Part shown: positions 50,301-60,107 of the stretch, piece by piece
Numbering within the stretch: the stretch's first letter is position 1
Layout of the letters: each line of letters begins with the position of its first letter
DNA from: Oscarella lobularis
Lineage: Eukaryota; Porifera; Homoscleromorpha; Homosclerophorida; Oscarellidae
Reading direction: 5' to 3'
Assembly (NCBI RefSeq): GCF_947507565.1
Contig: NC_089189.1
Coordinates: 248,001-312,000, forward strand
Length of the DNA: 64,000 nucleotides
Program-made: the position numbers and the translations under genes
The notes under the pieces: model-generated
Database searches by the model: none
The model's input: only the letters and a program-made list of their open reading frames with translations
Told to the model about the DNA's origin: nothing

Positions 50301-52562
50301 TCCAGTTTCATCGCAGAAAAACCGAGCGTAGAAGCTCTCCGCGATCGAACGCTGGGCGTTCGCGACATATGGGATTTAGGCGGGCAAGAAGTTTATCTTG
50401 CCACTCACTCGGCCCTCATGCCAAACACCTTTGGGTTGTCTATATACATGGTTGTAATAGACATCTCAAAGTCGCTATCTGATAGAGCTGAGTCATTTCA
50501 TCGATCAACGCATGGCGACGTCATTAACCTGTCAAACGATTTGGGCTGGATTCGAACAAATGAAGACTTTCCACTGTACTGGTTTGGCTCGATCACAGCG
50601 GCCCACGAGGAAACGGCACGAGGCGATTATTGGTTAGGCGAAGACGAGGAGGTGAACCCACCACCTGTTTTTGCAATTGGTTCTCACCGAGACGTCGTGG
50701 AGAACGACAAGCAAAGGTTTCCTGATTCAGCCCAGTGGTTAAGCCAGCAAGGACAACGTTTTGAGGAACTTCTAAGAGACAGCGAATTTGTTAGGCACAT
50801 CGTTTTGCCCAAAAGAGACGCCGAAGAAAGGAAAGACGATGAAGACTTTCGCGAGATGAGTCATTTCATCCAGCGAATATTTCTAATAGACAATTCCGTA
50901 TCTGGTTCGGGTTCTCCGTGCCGAACTGTTGAGGAAATTCGACGCAGAGTAGACCGCATGGCTTCGACGTATTGCAGGCGAATGCAAAAACAGCCCCTAT
51001 TTTGGGTATATCTTGAACTTCTCCTTTTCCGTTGGCGCAAAAGCATGAAAACGATTGTGGCTAGAGTGGACGAAATAGCAGAGATCGCTCAGCAGCCGAA
51101 CATCTGTGCTATATCAAGTCGCGACGAAATCCTGGCGGCGTTAATATATCTTGCCAATGTTGGAGCAATTCTCTACTACCCAGAAGTAGACGGCTTGAAA
51201 GACTTTGTTTTCACGAGTCCTACGTGGGTAATCAAAGCTCTGTCAACGTTTGTGACGGCTTCTAAGCCGGGTCCAAATCTGGAACCGGAGTGGAATAACC
51301 TTAAAAAAACAGGAATAATGTCAAGCGAACTAATGAAGTACCGTCTCAAGCAAATGAGACAAGGAGCCAAGTCAGTTAGCGATGGGTCCGATTCCGCAGA
51401 GAACGGAAACCCGGAGAGCATTGCAAATGAAAATAAACTAATAGTTCGACTTTTGCAACTTCTTGACGTCATCGCACCTCTTCCTGAATCGTCTGCAAAG
51501 GAATTTTATGTTCCGTCGATGCTAAGGGAGTCGTTTCGCTATTCGCGAACTCGCTGGGAAGAGCACACTTACTCGTCTCTTTTCCCGGCTCCTCTTATCG
51601 TCATTCCTACAAAACTGAAGTTTGTTCCAGAATGTCTCTACTTCCGTCTTGTGACCCGTTTTCTAAATTTGTATTCAAAAAAGCCGCGAGTTTCTCGTCA
51701 TCAATGCATCTTTTTGGTTAACGATGAGGAATCGTCAGTACGAGGTACGCGTACAGCAATATGTGTTTCTCCTCAAAGACACTTAAATGCTATGTTTCGT
51801 ATTTTTCTGTCTGCAGTTGAAGTTGAATTGTTGTATCAGAGCCGAGGCAAATGGGTAGCTCTAACAATTTGTTACATCAATGAAGATGACCCAAAAAAGA
51901 TTAGCCGGAAGTTCTTGGCCTCGATCAAAAACGAGTTTCGGCGACAAATGAAGTCCATTTGTCAACAGGGCATGCGAGGTTTCAAATACAGCATATGTTG
52001 TCAAATAAAAGAAGCCAGCCACATCGACAAGGAGTTGGGTATTGATCTCAGTAGTCTTGCTGTGATTTATAGTGACGAGGAGGAGTATTCTCCGAGCGTT
52101 GCTCAACTCTCGAATCCGTTTGATGAACCACTGGCTGCGAATGGTGAAGATCTTCTTCAAATAAACATTTGGTTCGAGCAACTACCGGCTATTTGTGAAG
52201 GTAAGACATGCAGACGAGCCGATTTAGAAGGCACAAGTATTCGCTTTCTTCATCTCTTTGTAGGTGCGCTTCCTAAGGAGATGAACCCCACCCTGATTCG
52301 TGCTGTCGCGAGGCTTGCAGAAGCAAATTGGGAGCTTCTTGTTCCTTTTCTAAGAGAAGATATCGGTGCTTCTGCCGGTTCGGCACATTACAAGAGCAAC
52401 TTCTCTAATAATTTTCTTCGGGCCTGTGCTGTCATCGAGGATTGGATGCTAGCCAAGGGCCGCGAGGCAACGGTAGATGTTCTTATGAGAGTTTGTGAGC
52501 AGTGTAGTATTCATCGCGATAACGTCGAAGCCGCTTACCGGCAGCAGATCGCTTTTCACTAG
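47344..52562 (+). CDS. kelch copy 1: kelch - unknown domain - Roc-COR - death
   Basis: Exons 47344-47902, 47954-48108, 48163-48342, 48396-48546, 48593-48705 and 48753-52562 encode 1655 aa in continuous phase. Residues 1 to ~345 carry kelch-type repeats (MLVWGG, IYQFGG, LVMMGGYG, AIFIGGFG). Residues ~387-750 form a domain I cannot name. A Ras-like Roc GTPase follows: Walker A GQDGAGKS at ~776-783, switch-II DLGGQE at ~927, and GSHRD at ~1029 in place of the usual NKxD. COR-like sequence comes next (DEILAALIYLANVGAILYY, FVFTSPTWVIKAL). A C-terminal helical bundle (~1560-1650: LIRAVARLAEANWELLVPFL, IEDWMLAKG) looks like a death domain. Known ROCO proteins usually carry LRR, ankyrin or WD40 rather than kelch. 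No kinase is attached. Up to about nt 49830 it is nearly identical to copies 2 and 3. Confidence 0.82.
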
Positions 52563-52859
52563 CGGTTTATTATTGCTGCGGAAATTTAATTGTTGTTTTT
52601 TACTGTCGTGCGCCACCTGTGTGCACAGTGGGGTCAGTATCAGTAGTTGTTGTGAAAAAGAAGAAGTGCACAAACACAATCGTGCTGTCGCTATGGAGAT
52701 GGAAGAAAAATGTGCAGCAGTCCAGAGGATGTGTAAAAAGCAGTTGCCAATGGAATCCGTCATCACAACTAAAGTTCTTTGTGCGCGGCAGAGCGACTCC
52801 TCGTAACTTTAAGTATATATAAAATTAAGCGTAAAATCAATGAGCTATGTCTATTTGTG

Positions 52860-54175
52860 CAGAGAATCAGCGACGGGGAAATGAATTTACCGTCTGGAAA
52901 TGTTTGTAAGTAATTTTCTATGTGAAACCCCAACCTAGAGAATAACTTTTTTAAATAAATAGAGAAGAGTATTTCCTTGAGGGCCAGGCATAATGACCTA
53001 TGCCGACGGTTCCGCCTGTACAACGGATTGTGGAAAAAGAATCAAGTAAGAGACACGTTAGGATTGAGTGTAGCTAAAAATTGAATTCTGTATCAGTGCA
53101 ATGGTCACAGTGAATACGACCCATCGTCCCCACTTGCAAGGAAAGTGTAAATACAGCAACGGAGACGTCTACGACGGACAATGGAATAGACAGTCGCCGT
53201 TAAAGTTTTTAAGGATTTTAGTAGAAGAAGAAAGACGGAAAAGTCAGTCCACTTATTACATATAGACTCTGCCTTTCTTATTAGCTGTTGTTTTCGTTGC
53301 AGGGAATACGAGATGTTCAAGAAGGAGGCTGCAATTCTCTTCAAATCAACCCGCATGCATCTTTCTATTCTGCGTCTAATCGGGCTTTGCGCTATTCCGA
53401 CCTTCTATATATATACGCTCTGGTAACCGAGTTTGTGAGCGGCGGAGATTTATCTTCTCTTCTCAAGTCGCCCGAGCACAAAGCGGCAGTCGAGAAGTGG
53501 GAAACGCGACTCCAATTCGCGAAGCAAATCGCCGACGGAATGCTTCATCTCCACTCCATTCAACCGCCGGTGATTCACTACGATTTGAAAGCGCAGAACG
53601 TCTTAGTCGAGTGCATTCGACACAGCAATAGCGTCCAATTTATTTGCAAGGTAGATTATTCGATTTAGACGTGCCTGTTTATGAAACTATTTCTAGGTTT
53701 CCGATTTCGGTCTTTCAAAAATGTCTGGCGTCAGTTCCGCTACGTCGGTGCGACGAGACGGTTCGAATCCGGTTGGCACTGTCACTCACATCGCTCCGGA
53801 GCGCTATTCCGAGCATCCGTACGGCGACGAAGACGACGGGGGTCGAAAGATGGATTTGGTGAAAAAATCCGACGTTTATAGCTACGGTGTTTTGCTGTGG
53901 GAAATACGTGAAAGGCGTCATCCCTATCAAGGTCAAATTCATTGTTTATGACATTTTGAGACGTTGGCTATTTTTGTCGCTTAGGTAAGGATAAGGATAT
54001 GATTCGCTTTCTCGTGAAAAGTGGAGAGAAATTTCCCGAAGGCCAAGCAACGGGTGTTCCGTCGTTTTTCGACGATCTCATGAAGAAATCTTTGCAATTC
54101 GATCCGCAGAATCGACCGACGTTCCGCGACATCGTGGTGGCGCTAATAACCGAAGCGGAGTACAAAGCCAATTGA
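52860..54175 (+). pseudogene. MORN-repeat/TKL-kinase gene, degraded
   Basis: Three MORN-like scraps (GEMNLPSGNV near 52875, GIMTYADGS with YNGLWKKNQ in another frame near 52985-53045, GKCKYSNGDVYDGQWNR at 53140-53190) precede kinase sequence. The kinase begins only at AVKVFKDFSRRRKTEK-like sequence, so the glycine loop is absent. EYEMFKKEAAIL and LVTEFVSGGDLSSLLKSPE are in different frames, explained by an extra TATATATA run near 53402-53411. The rest is intact: VIHYDLKAQNVLV, VSDFGLSKMSG, IAPERYSEHPYG, SYGVLLWEIRERRHPY and RPTFRDIVVALITEAEYKAN-stop. Two frame breaks and the missing ATP loop argue for a pseudogene. The alternative is a live gene with sequence errors. Confidence 0.68.
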
Positions 54176-54533
54176 GGCAAGTCCAAAATTTGAAGTTCAG
54201 TCACATCCCTGTACTCTCACGTGCAGTTTGATTCTTTTTTGTTTCTACGTTTTCTCGTGAATATTTGCAATACTTTCGTGTTAGCGTTTTATCCTGTGAC
54301 AATAGTAATTGATCTGTTTTTATAGTCTAAGTCACGTGATTCCCTGTTCGTCATCTTAGTTCTCCTTTTTGAGTCGGTTTTGTCGTCGCTGGAGCGATTG
54401 AGTCGTCCTGCAAAGGTCCAGTCAACGATTTGTGTTTCATCAATTGTCATTTTTCTTTCTTTTAGACTCGTTTTGATGTCTCGTCGTTGAAGCACTCGAT
54501 TGCGTTCTCTAGAACCGTTTCTCCTCATCGAAA
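54176..54533 (+). promoter_or_regulatory. 5' flank of kelch copy 2
   Basis: Duplicate of 46980-47343. TCACGTGA lies at 54332-54339; the first box of copy 1 is here TCACGTGC. The flank keeps the pyrimidine tract ending TTTTAG before the ATG. Confidence 0.5.
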
Positions 54534-57500
54534 ATGTCATCCGCGTGTCCGTCATCTCGATATGGACACGTCGCCGCCGTGATCAATGATGAAATGCTTC
54601 TGTGGGGAGGAGGAGCGGTGAGAGAATCGACGGGAGAGACGTACTATTGTTCTCCCGATTTGATGGAGTGCTTCAGTCTGTTGACAAGTCAATGGAATGA
54701 ACGACGAGCAACATCCAACAGCCCATCCGACCTTCCTCATCCATGTCTCTTCGCACGAATCGGTGTCGTCCAAAATCGGGACATTTATCAATTTGGTGGG
54801 AACTACACCTCGTCTGATGGCCGTCTTGTCTATTCGAACGATGTTCACAAATTGGATGGATTGACGTTGGAATGGCAACGAATCCATTCCAATGACCAAT
54901 CAACGCCCAGCGGGAGAACGAAACATGGAATGTGCGTGTTAGGGAAGAAAGGAGACAAACATCTCGTCATGATGGGCGGATACGGAACAAAGATTGTTTC
55001 ACCAATACCAGACGGATCTCAATTCATTCCTTCTTCAAATTATCCTGACGAGGGGTGGAACAATGAAGTTTGGTTGTTTTGCATCCGAAAGAGTGAGTGA
55101 CGTGTAAAATTATTTTGAATTGAATGTAGACATTTGTTTGAAGGGAATTGGATTCCAGCTCAATGCACAGGAAAAAAACCACATCCTCGATCCTCACATT
55201 CATTCACTACAGTTGATATTAATCGAGCAATTCTCATTGGCGGTGGTAGTCCTGGGCAAGTGTTGAATGATGCTTTTCTGTTCATGTTCAGTTCACTGGT
55301 AATGAGATAGGTTTGTTATTACTTAAATAATGTGATTTATTTGCGTAGGAGTGGATTGAAATGAAATTGGATGATCATCTCATTCCTCGATTCTTCCATT
55401 CGACTGTTGTTGTTGATATTCCCACATTAGGGGGGCCAGTTGCTTTTCTCTTGTGGGGATATGGGAAAGACTTCTTTCCTCTGTCTCTGGCCCAAATGAT
55501 TCTAATTGACTTTCAAAAGTGCAAAAAGGTAATTGAAATATTTTCATATGACGTTCTACGATGACAAAGTTCATTTGACAGATCTCAATATCAGATGAGC
55601 CAATTCCAACAGCGCATCAATCAGTCTGCTCTATTGTTAGAAGAGGTCTTCTCTTTATTCTGCGATATGGAGGATCACCCTATAGGGCAGGCGAGGACAG
55701 ACCAGAGGCGCTACTAGATATCTTGAAATACGGTAAAGATTAATATCATTATCCAGTCTGATTTCATTGCATGATTAGATTTAAAAAGTATGACTGAAAA
55801 ACTTGTTCGACATGATTTGAGCGAACCAATCGAACAAGAAACGTCCAAATTCGATAAGAATGATAAGAATGCGCCGTTTCGTTCCAACTCTCCAACAATG
55901 GTAGAAATCAATATTTAATCGTCACATAATTATTTTCATTTTTGTAGAATTGCGAAGGACTGTCTCAAAAAGAACGCGACTTGTTGCATCCGTCTCCCCA
56001 ACGAGTAGAAGACGTAATTGCCGTCGTAACGCCTCAAAGCGTTCTCATCTTCACTCGATGGAAGAGATTCGCCACTCCAGTCTCATTGGACAAAGGAGCG
56101 GAGATCTCCATTCCAAATACGGGATCAATCCTTCGAATTCACCCTCGCACCGCACTTTCGCCGACTCCAAAGACGTCAATGAGCTTGACCCTCTTCACAT
56201 TCGACGCCAAACAATCGCAGGGTCTCCTTGACGACGAATTCGTGAGCGATCTGATTCAATTGTCTCTTCCTTCCGGCTTATCCGACGATGACGTACACAT
56301 TGAAATGTGTCATGAGCACGGTCTCAATCTCGATCCAATGACGCCCAAAACGAGCGCTTCCAAAGTGGTCTTCTTCTATCAACCTCACGATTATTTGGCG
56401 ACGACCAAACACCCAATTAAATTCGACGAGAAGATCGTGATTGATAGAGCGGGACAGCGAAAAATCGCCGCTCTTCTTCAATCGTCTGTCGTCAAAATCA
56501 TCGTCTCTCCGTCCGCTCCGGCCGCCGCCGCTTCCGCCGTCGCCGTCGCCTCTTCAAACGACGATGTCAGTTGCAGTTTCTTCACTCATTTCTACGGGTT
56601 GGGTCAACAGGCATTCTCATTCCATGCTCTCTCTTTCGAAAAAATCAAAATTCCCGACGGGTGGCAATTCGATCTCTGCCTCATCTCAACACGACCCGAA
56701 CATCGGGATCGTTATCTCGACTATCGCAACGACTATCGCAACGACGTCTGCGGTCTACCTCTTCTCTTCGATCAACGCGTCAAAAATCTCGTTCTCTCGC
56801 CCACTCATTTAAACGTCGTCGAAGCGGACGACATCGTAGGCTGGATCAACGAGAGTCGTCGCAAATCATACTTGATCGACATGAAGCAGTTGCTAGCGGT
56901 CAGAGATAGTCCCATTGACGCGTGGGTCGACACCTTCTACTTCGCCTATAATCATCGAGAGCATCTAGAACGTCTTCCAACGATGTCTGTGAACGTCACG
57001 ATCATTTCCGGCGATCGACGTCAGGTTCTTCGCATTCAGTGCTCCGCATCTAAAAACATATGTGATCACGTTGAGGTTAGTATTAGGAAATCGTGTTTTT
57101 ATTGTTTAATTTTGTGTTTCAGGGTGCTCTGAAGCTTCCCGACGTCGATTTCGTCACGACGGATAAATATGGCTTTTTGAAACTCGAACCAAGTCGTGAC
57201 GTTGGTAAATTTCTTATTCTCATACGTTTTTTCTTGATTTTATTGGTCTATGCAAATGTAGCTCTCCGATATAATCCCTCTCATCTCGAAATGGACGAAA
57301 TTTCGTATATAATGCGTTCTCAATGGAGAGTCATCGCTCGATTCATCGTGCCCTTCTTCACCGACTTCGAAATCAAAGAAATCGAATTAGAAGAGAGAGA
57401 AGACCAGCCGCTTCGCTTCCTCCAGGCGTGGATCAAGAAACACGGTCTCAAGGCGACGCGAGAAGCGTTGAGCGCCGCTCTATTCTCCGCCGATCTCGGT

Positions 57501-58693
57501 TCAGGCGTTAGAGAAGTCTTTCCAGAAATCTACGAGAACATGACCAAAGTATTTTACTTTTAAATCTTTGGGTTGTGGTTTAGTGTCTTATTAGGAAGCA
57601 CTTTTGGAACCTGACCTTCAAATTGAACGAGACGAGCTTGTCTACGACGAAGAAGAGGATTTTGTCGGCGGAGGAGGCTACGGCGAAGTGTACAAAGCGA
57701 CGCTGAAGAAAAGAGGAATTGAGAGGACCGTTGCGGTGAAATTGTTCTACGACTTCAAAAAGAGAAGAACGCAAAAGTGAGTATACATTTTTAAATTTAA
57801 TTAGATAGTCATGTTTCGTGGCAGAGAATACGAAATGTTTAAGAAGGAAGCGTCGATTCTCCTCCGAATCAAAGCGCATGACAACGTCTTGAGTCTTATA
57901 GGACTCTGCGCCGTTCCCCGACATTATGCTCTCGTGACGGACTTCGTAAGCGGAGGAACCTTGTCTTCGCTCCTCAAATCTTCCGAGCGTAAAGAAGTCG
58001 TCGAAAACTGGCAGTCGCGAGTCAAATTCGCCAAGCAAATCGCCGAAGGAATGCTTCATCTCCACTACAATCATCCCTCCGTCATTCACCAAGACTTGAA
58101 GTCGCAGAACGTCTTGGTCAATATTCTTCCTAATCTGATCTTTCCTTACATTTGCAAGGTTGGTTATTTAAGGTTCTTAATTAAATAGGGCTTTTGAATT
58201 TTTTTAATACTTTATAGGTGGCCGATTTCGGTCTGTCGAAAATGTCCGGCGTCAGCTCAGTTACGACGGTGCGACGCGACAGTTCAAAGATGCCAGGAGG
58301 CACGGTCACTCACATCGCTCCTGAACGATATTCCGATCGTCCGTACGGCGACGGAGACGATCGCTCAAAACTAGATCTGGCTAGGAAGGCTGACGTTTAT
58401 AGCTACGGAGTGGTGTTGTGGGAAATCCGCGAGAAACAACATCCATATAAAGGTTAGTTTTTTAAATTAATTGTAGACGAACGCACATTTGAAGTTTAGA
58501 TATGGGAAACGATCATCTTATTCGTCTACACGTCATGGGTGGAGGCGAACTCCCAAGAGGCCTTGCGACCGGCGTTCCGCCATTTTTCAACACGCTATTG
58601 GAGCAATGCGTCAAATTCAAGCCGCAGGAGAGGCCCATGTTCCGTGACATCCTTCAAATGATAATGGAAGGCGAAAGAAGTCTGAATTCCTAA
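54534..58693 (+). CDS. kelch copy 2: kelch - unknown domain - death-like - TKL kinase
   Basis: Twelve exons (54534-55092, 55144-55298, 55349-55528, 55582-55732, 55779-55900, 55948-57075, 57123-57204, 57262-57548, 57595-57776, 57825-58158, 58218-58452, 58500-58693) give 1202 aa in phase. Residues 1 to ~345 are kelch-type repeats and ~390-760 the unknown domain, as in copy 1. Exon 8 (~793-888) is a helical death-like domain (IARFIVPFFTDFEIKEIEL, FLQAWIKKHGLKATREAL). The kinase spans ~905-1195: GGGGYGEVYKA, TVAVKLF, VIHQDLKSQNVLV (HQD instead of HRD), VADFGLSKMSG, IAPERYS, SYGVVLWEIRE and QERPMFRDIL. Lys, catalytic Asp and DFG are retained, so activity is plausible. The layout recalls death-domain kinases such as IRAK/RIPK, with a kelch sensor. 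Confidence 0.85.
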
Positions 58694-59025
58694 TTGTCGG
58701 CATTCGTGTAAGGCGTATCATACATGCGGTAACAATATATCTCCCTGTACTTATTTGTCTCGATTTCTGTGTATCTTTTTGGCGTTTTTATGTCTCCCTA
58801 TACCCCATTTTTACCTTTGGCGTTTTTCTACTTAGTTTCTGGTTGAATTTTTCTCTCTGTGTACCCTTTAGGTTTTTCATTTGATTTCTCTGTTGTCCAA
58901 ACCCTAAACAGATAGAGGAACTGATGATTAGTGTGGTTTTTCAATTTGTGTCCGTGAAATTCCCACATTATGTTAACCTACGCACGTGGCTCTCATTGTC
59001 CGGGAAGTAACGCGACACACCCATC
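58694..59025. other. 3' flank of kelch copy 2, nothing further seen
   Basis: T-rich sequence with several diverged CTCCCTGTAC/CTCCCTATAC-like motifs after the kinase stop. No gene was seen before the ACSL-like fragment. Confidence 0.45.
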
Positions 59026-59318
59026 ATGTCGGACTGGCTTTCGTTTCTGTCGTCCCAATCGACGCTCATCGGCCTCGGAACGGTCGCCGCAGCGACCGCC
59101 TACTACGTCGCTTCTGGTCCGACGCCGTTCCAGTCTCTCGTTGACCTCGACAACGAAAGCATCGAACTGCCCGTATAGAAGGGGCCCCCTTGGAGCTCTT
59201 TCCTTTTCACAGCCTCCTTTTTCCAGGGCCCCGAGAGAGCTCGCATCAGAAGTTTCTGTCCAGGCGGTAAACTTGTTGCAACTTTGTACGATGACGTCAA
59301 GACCCAGTTTTCTTCAAG
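59026..59318 (+). pseudogene. 5' fragment of a long-chain acyl-CoA synthetase-like gene
   Basis: Exon 59026-59172 reads MSDWLSFLSSQSTLIGLG, then a hydrophobic stretch, ATAYYVASGPTPFQSLVDLD and NESIELP before a GT donor. Exon 59227-59318 continues GPERARIRSFCPGGKLV and ATLYDDVKTQF. The membrane anchor followed by (R/G)P.P, DL..QS.E and LYDDVKT recalls the N-terminus of ACSL1/5-type enzymes. The AMP-binding body is missing: at about 59312 the sequence switches to PLD-derived sequence. It is therefore a truncated copy. Family assignment rests on short motifs recalled from memory. Confidence 0.5.
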
Positions 59319-59391
59319 GTGTTTAAACACCGTAGCACAGAGCCAGAAAACGATTTTTTACAGCAACTATGGGTTCCTACGGCCGCTAGAT
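59319..59391 (+). pseudogene. fragment of a PLD gene (intron plus exon start)
   Basis: The segment matches 37720-37795 in the PLD gene: ACACCGTA, then GAGCCAGAAAACGATTTTTT, ACAG and an exon start reading QLWVPTAAR. Here the intron is shorter and the exon stops after that peptide. It is joined on the left to ACSL-like sequence across a shared TTCTTCAAGGT and on the right to a kinase-family scrap. Confidence 0.75.
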
Positions 59392-59755
59392 AGCTAAGAA
59401 AATGGCTTATCTTTTCGATCGAGGCCACCGCGAGGCTAATTGCGCGTCTCGCGCGCCGTTTTCGATCGCGATCGAACGAGGCTGCGAGGTTGGTTCGAGT
59501 AGCCTTTAGTGCCTAATCTACGACGATTGATCGCTTTTCCACGTAGGTACGCTGTAAAAACGGATCGCATCGACGAAAGGTAACTTCGTTCAATCGACTA
59601 CAAGAACAGCAAATGTACGGAAGAGAGGGCAAAGGAGGCGAAAGGAAGGCTAAAAAGTCGGCATTTATTGCTAAGGTGTCTGATCAATTTGATTACAAAA
59701 TTTCGTAATTAATTTATATTTCAGATTTACCAAAGCGGAATACAAAGCCAATTGA
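59392..59755 (+). pseudogene. heavily deleted relative of the remnant at 46415-46979
   Basis: From TAGCTAAGAAAATGGC through the CGATCG-rich stretch this resembles 46415-46740. It then jumps to the last residues of the kinase, CGGAATACAAAGCCAATTGA (EYKAN-stop near 59735-59754). The kinase domain is almost wholly deleted. It marks the left edge of the duplicated unit that carries copy 3. Confidence 0.65.
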
Positions 59756-60107
59756 GGTAAACCCAAAATTTGAAATGCAGTTACATCCCCGTACTCTCAC
59801 GTGCATTTTATTTCTACGTTTTCTCTTGAATATTTGCAATACTTTCGTGTTAGCGTTTTATCCTGTAATAATAATTATTATTATTGATCTGTTTGTGTGG
59901 TCCAAGTCACGTGATGCTGTTTTCGCCATCGTAGTTCTCCTTTTTGAGTCGGTTTTGTCGTCGCTGGAGCGATTGAGTCGTCTTGCAAAGGTCCAGTCAA
60001 CGATTTGTGTTTCATCGATAATCATTCTTCTTTCTTTTAGACTCGTTTTGATGTCTCGTCGTTGAAGCACTCGATTCGATTCTCTCGAACCGTTTCTCCT
60101 CTTCGAA
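59756..60107 (+). promoter_or_regulatory. 5' flank of kelch copy 3
   Basis: Third copy of the flank found at 46980 and 54176. TCACGTGA is at 59907-59914. A small ATTATT expansion (59870-59884) distinguishes it. Confidence 0.5.
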
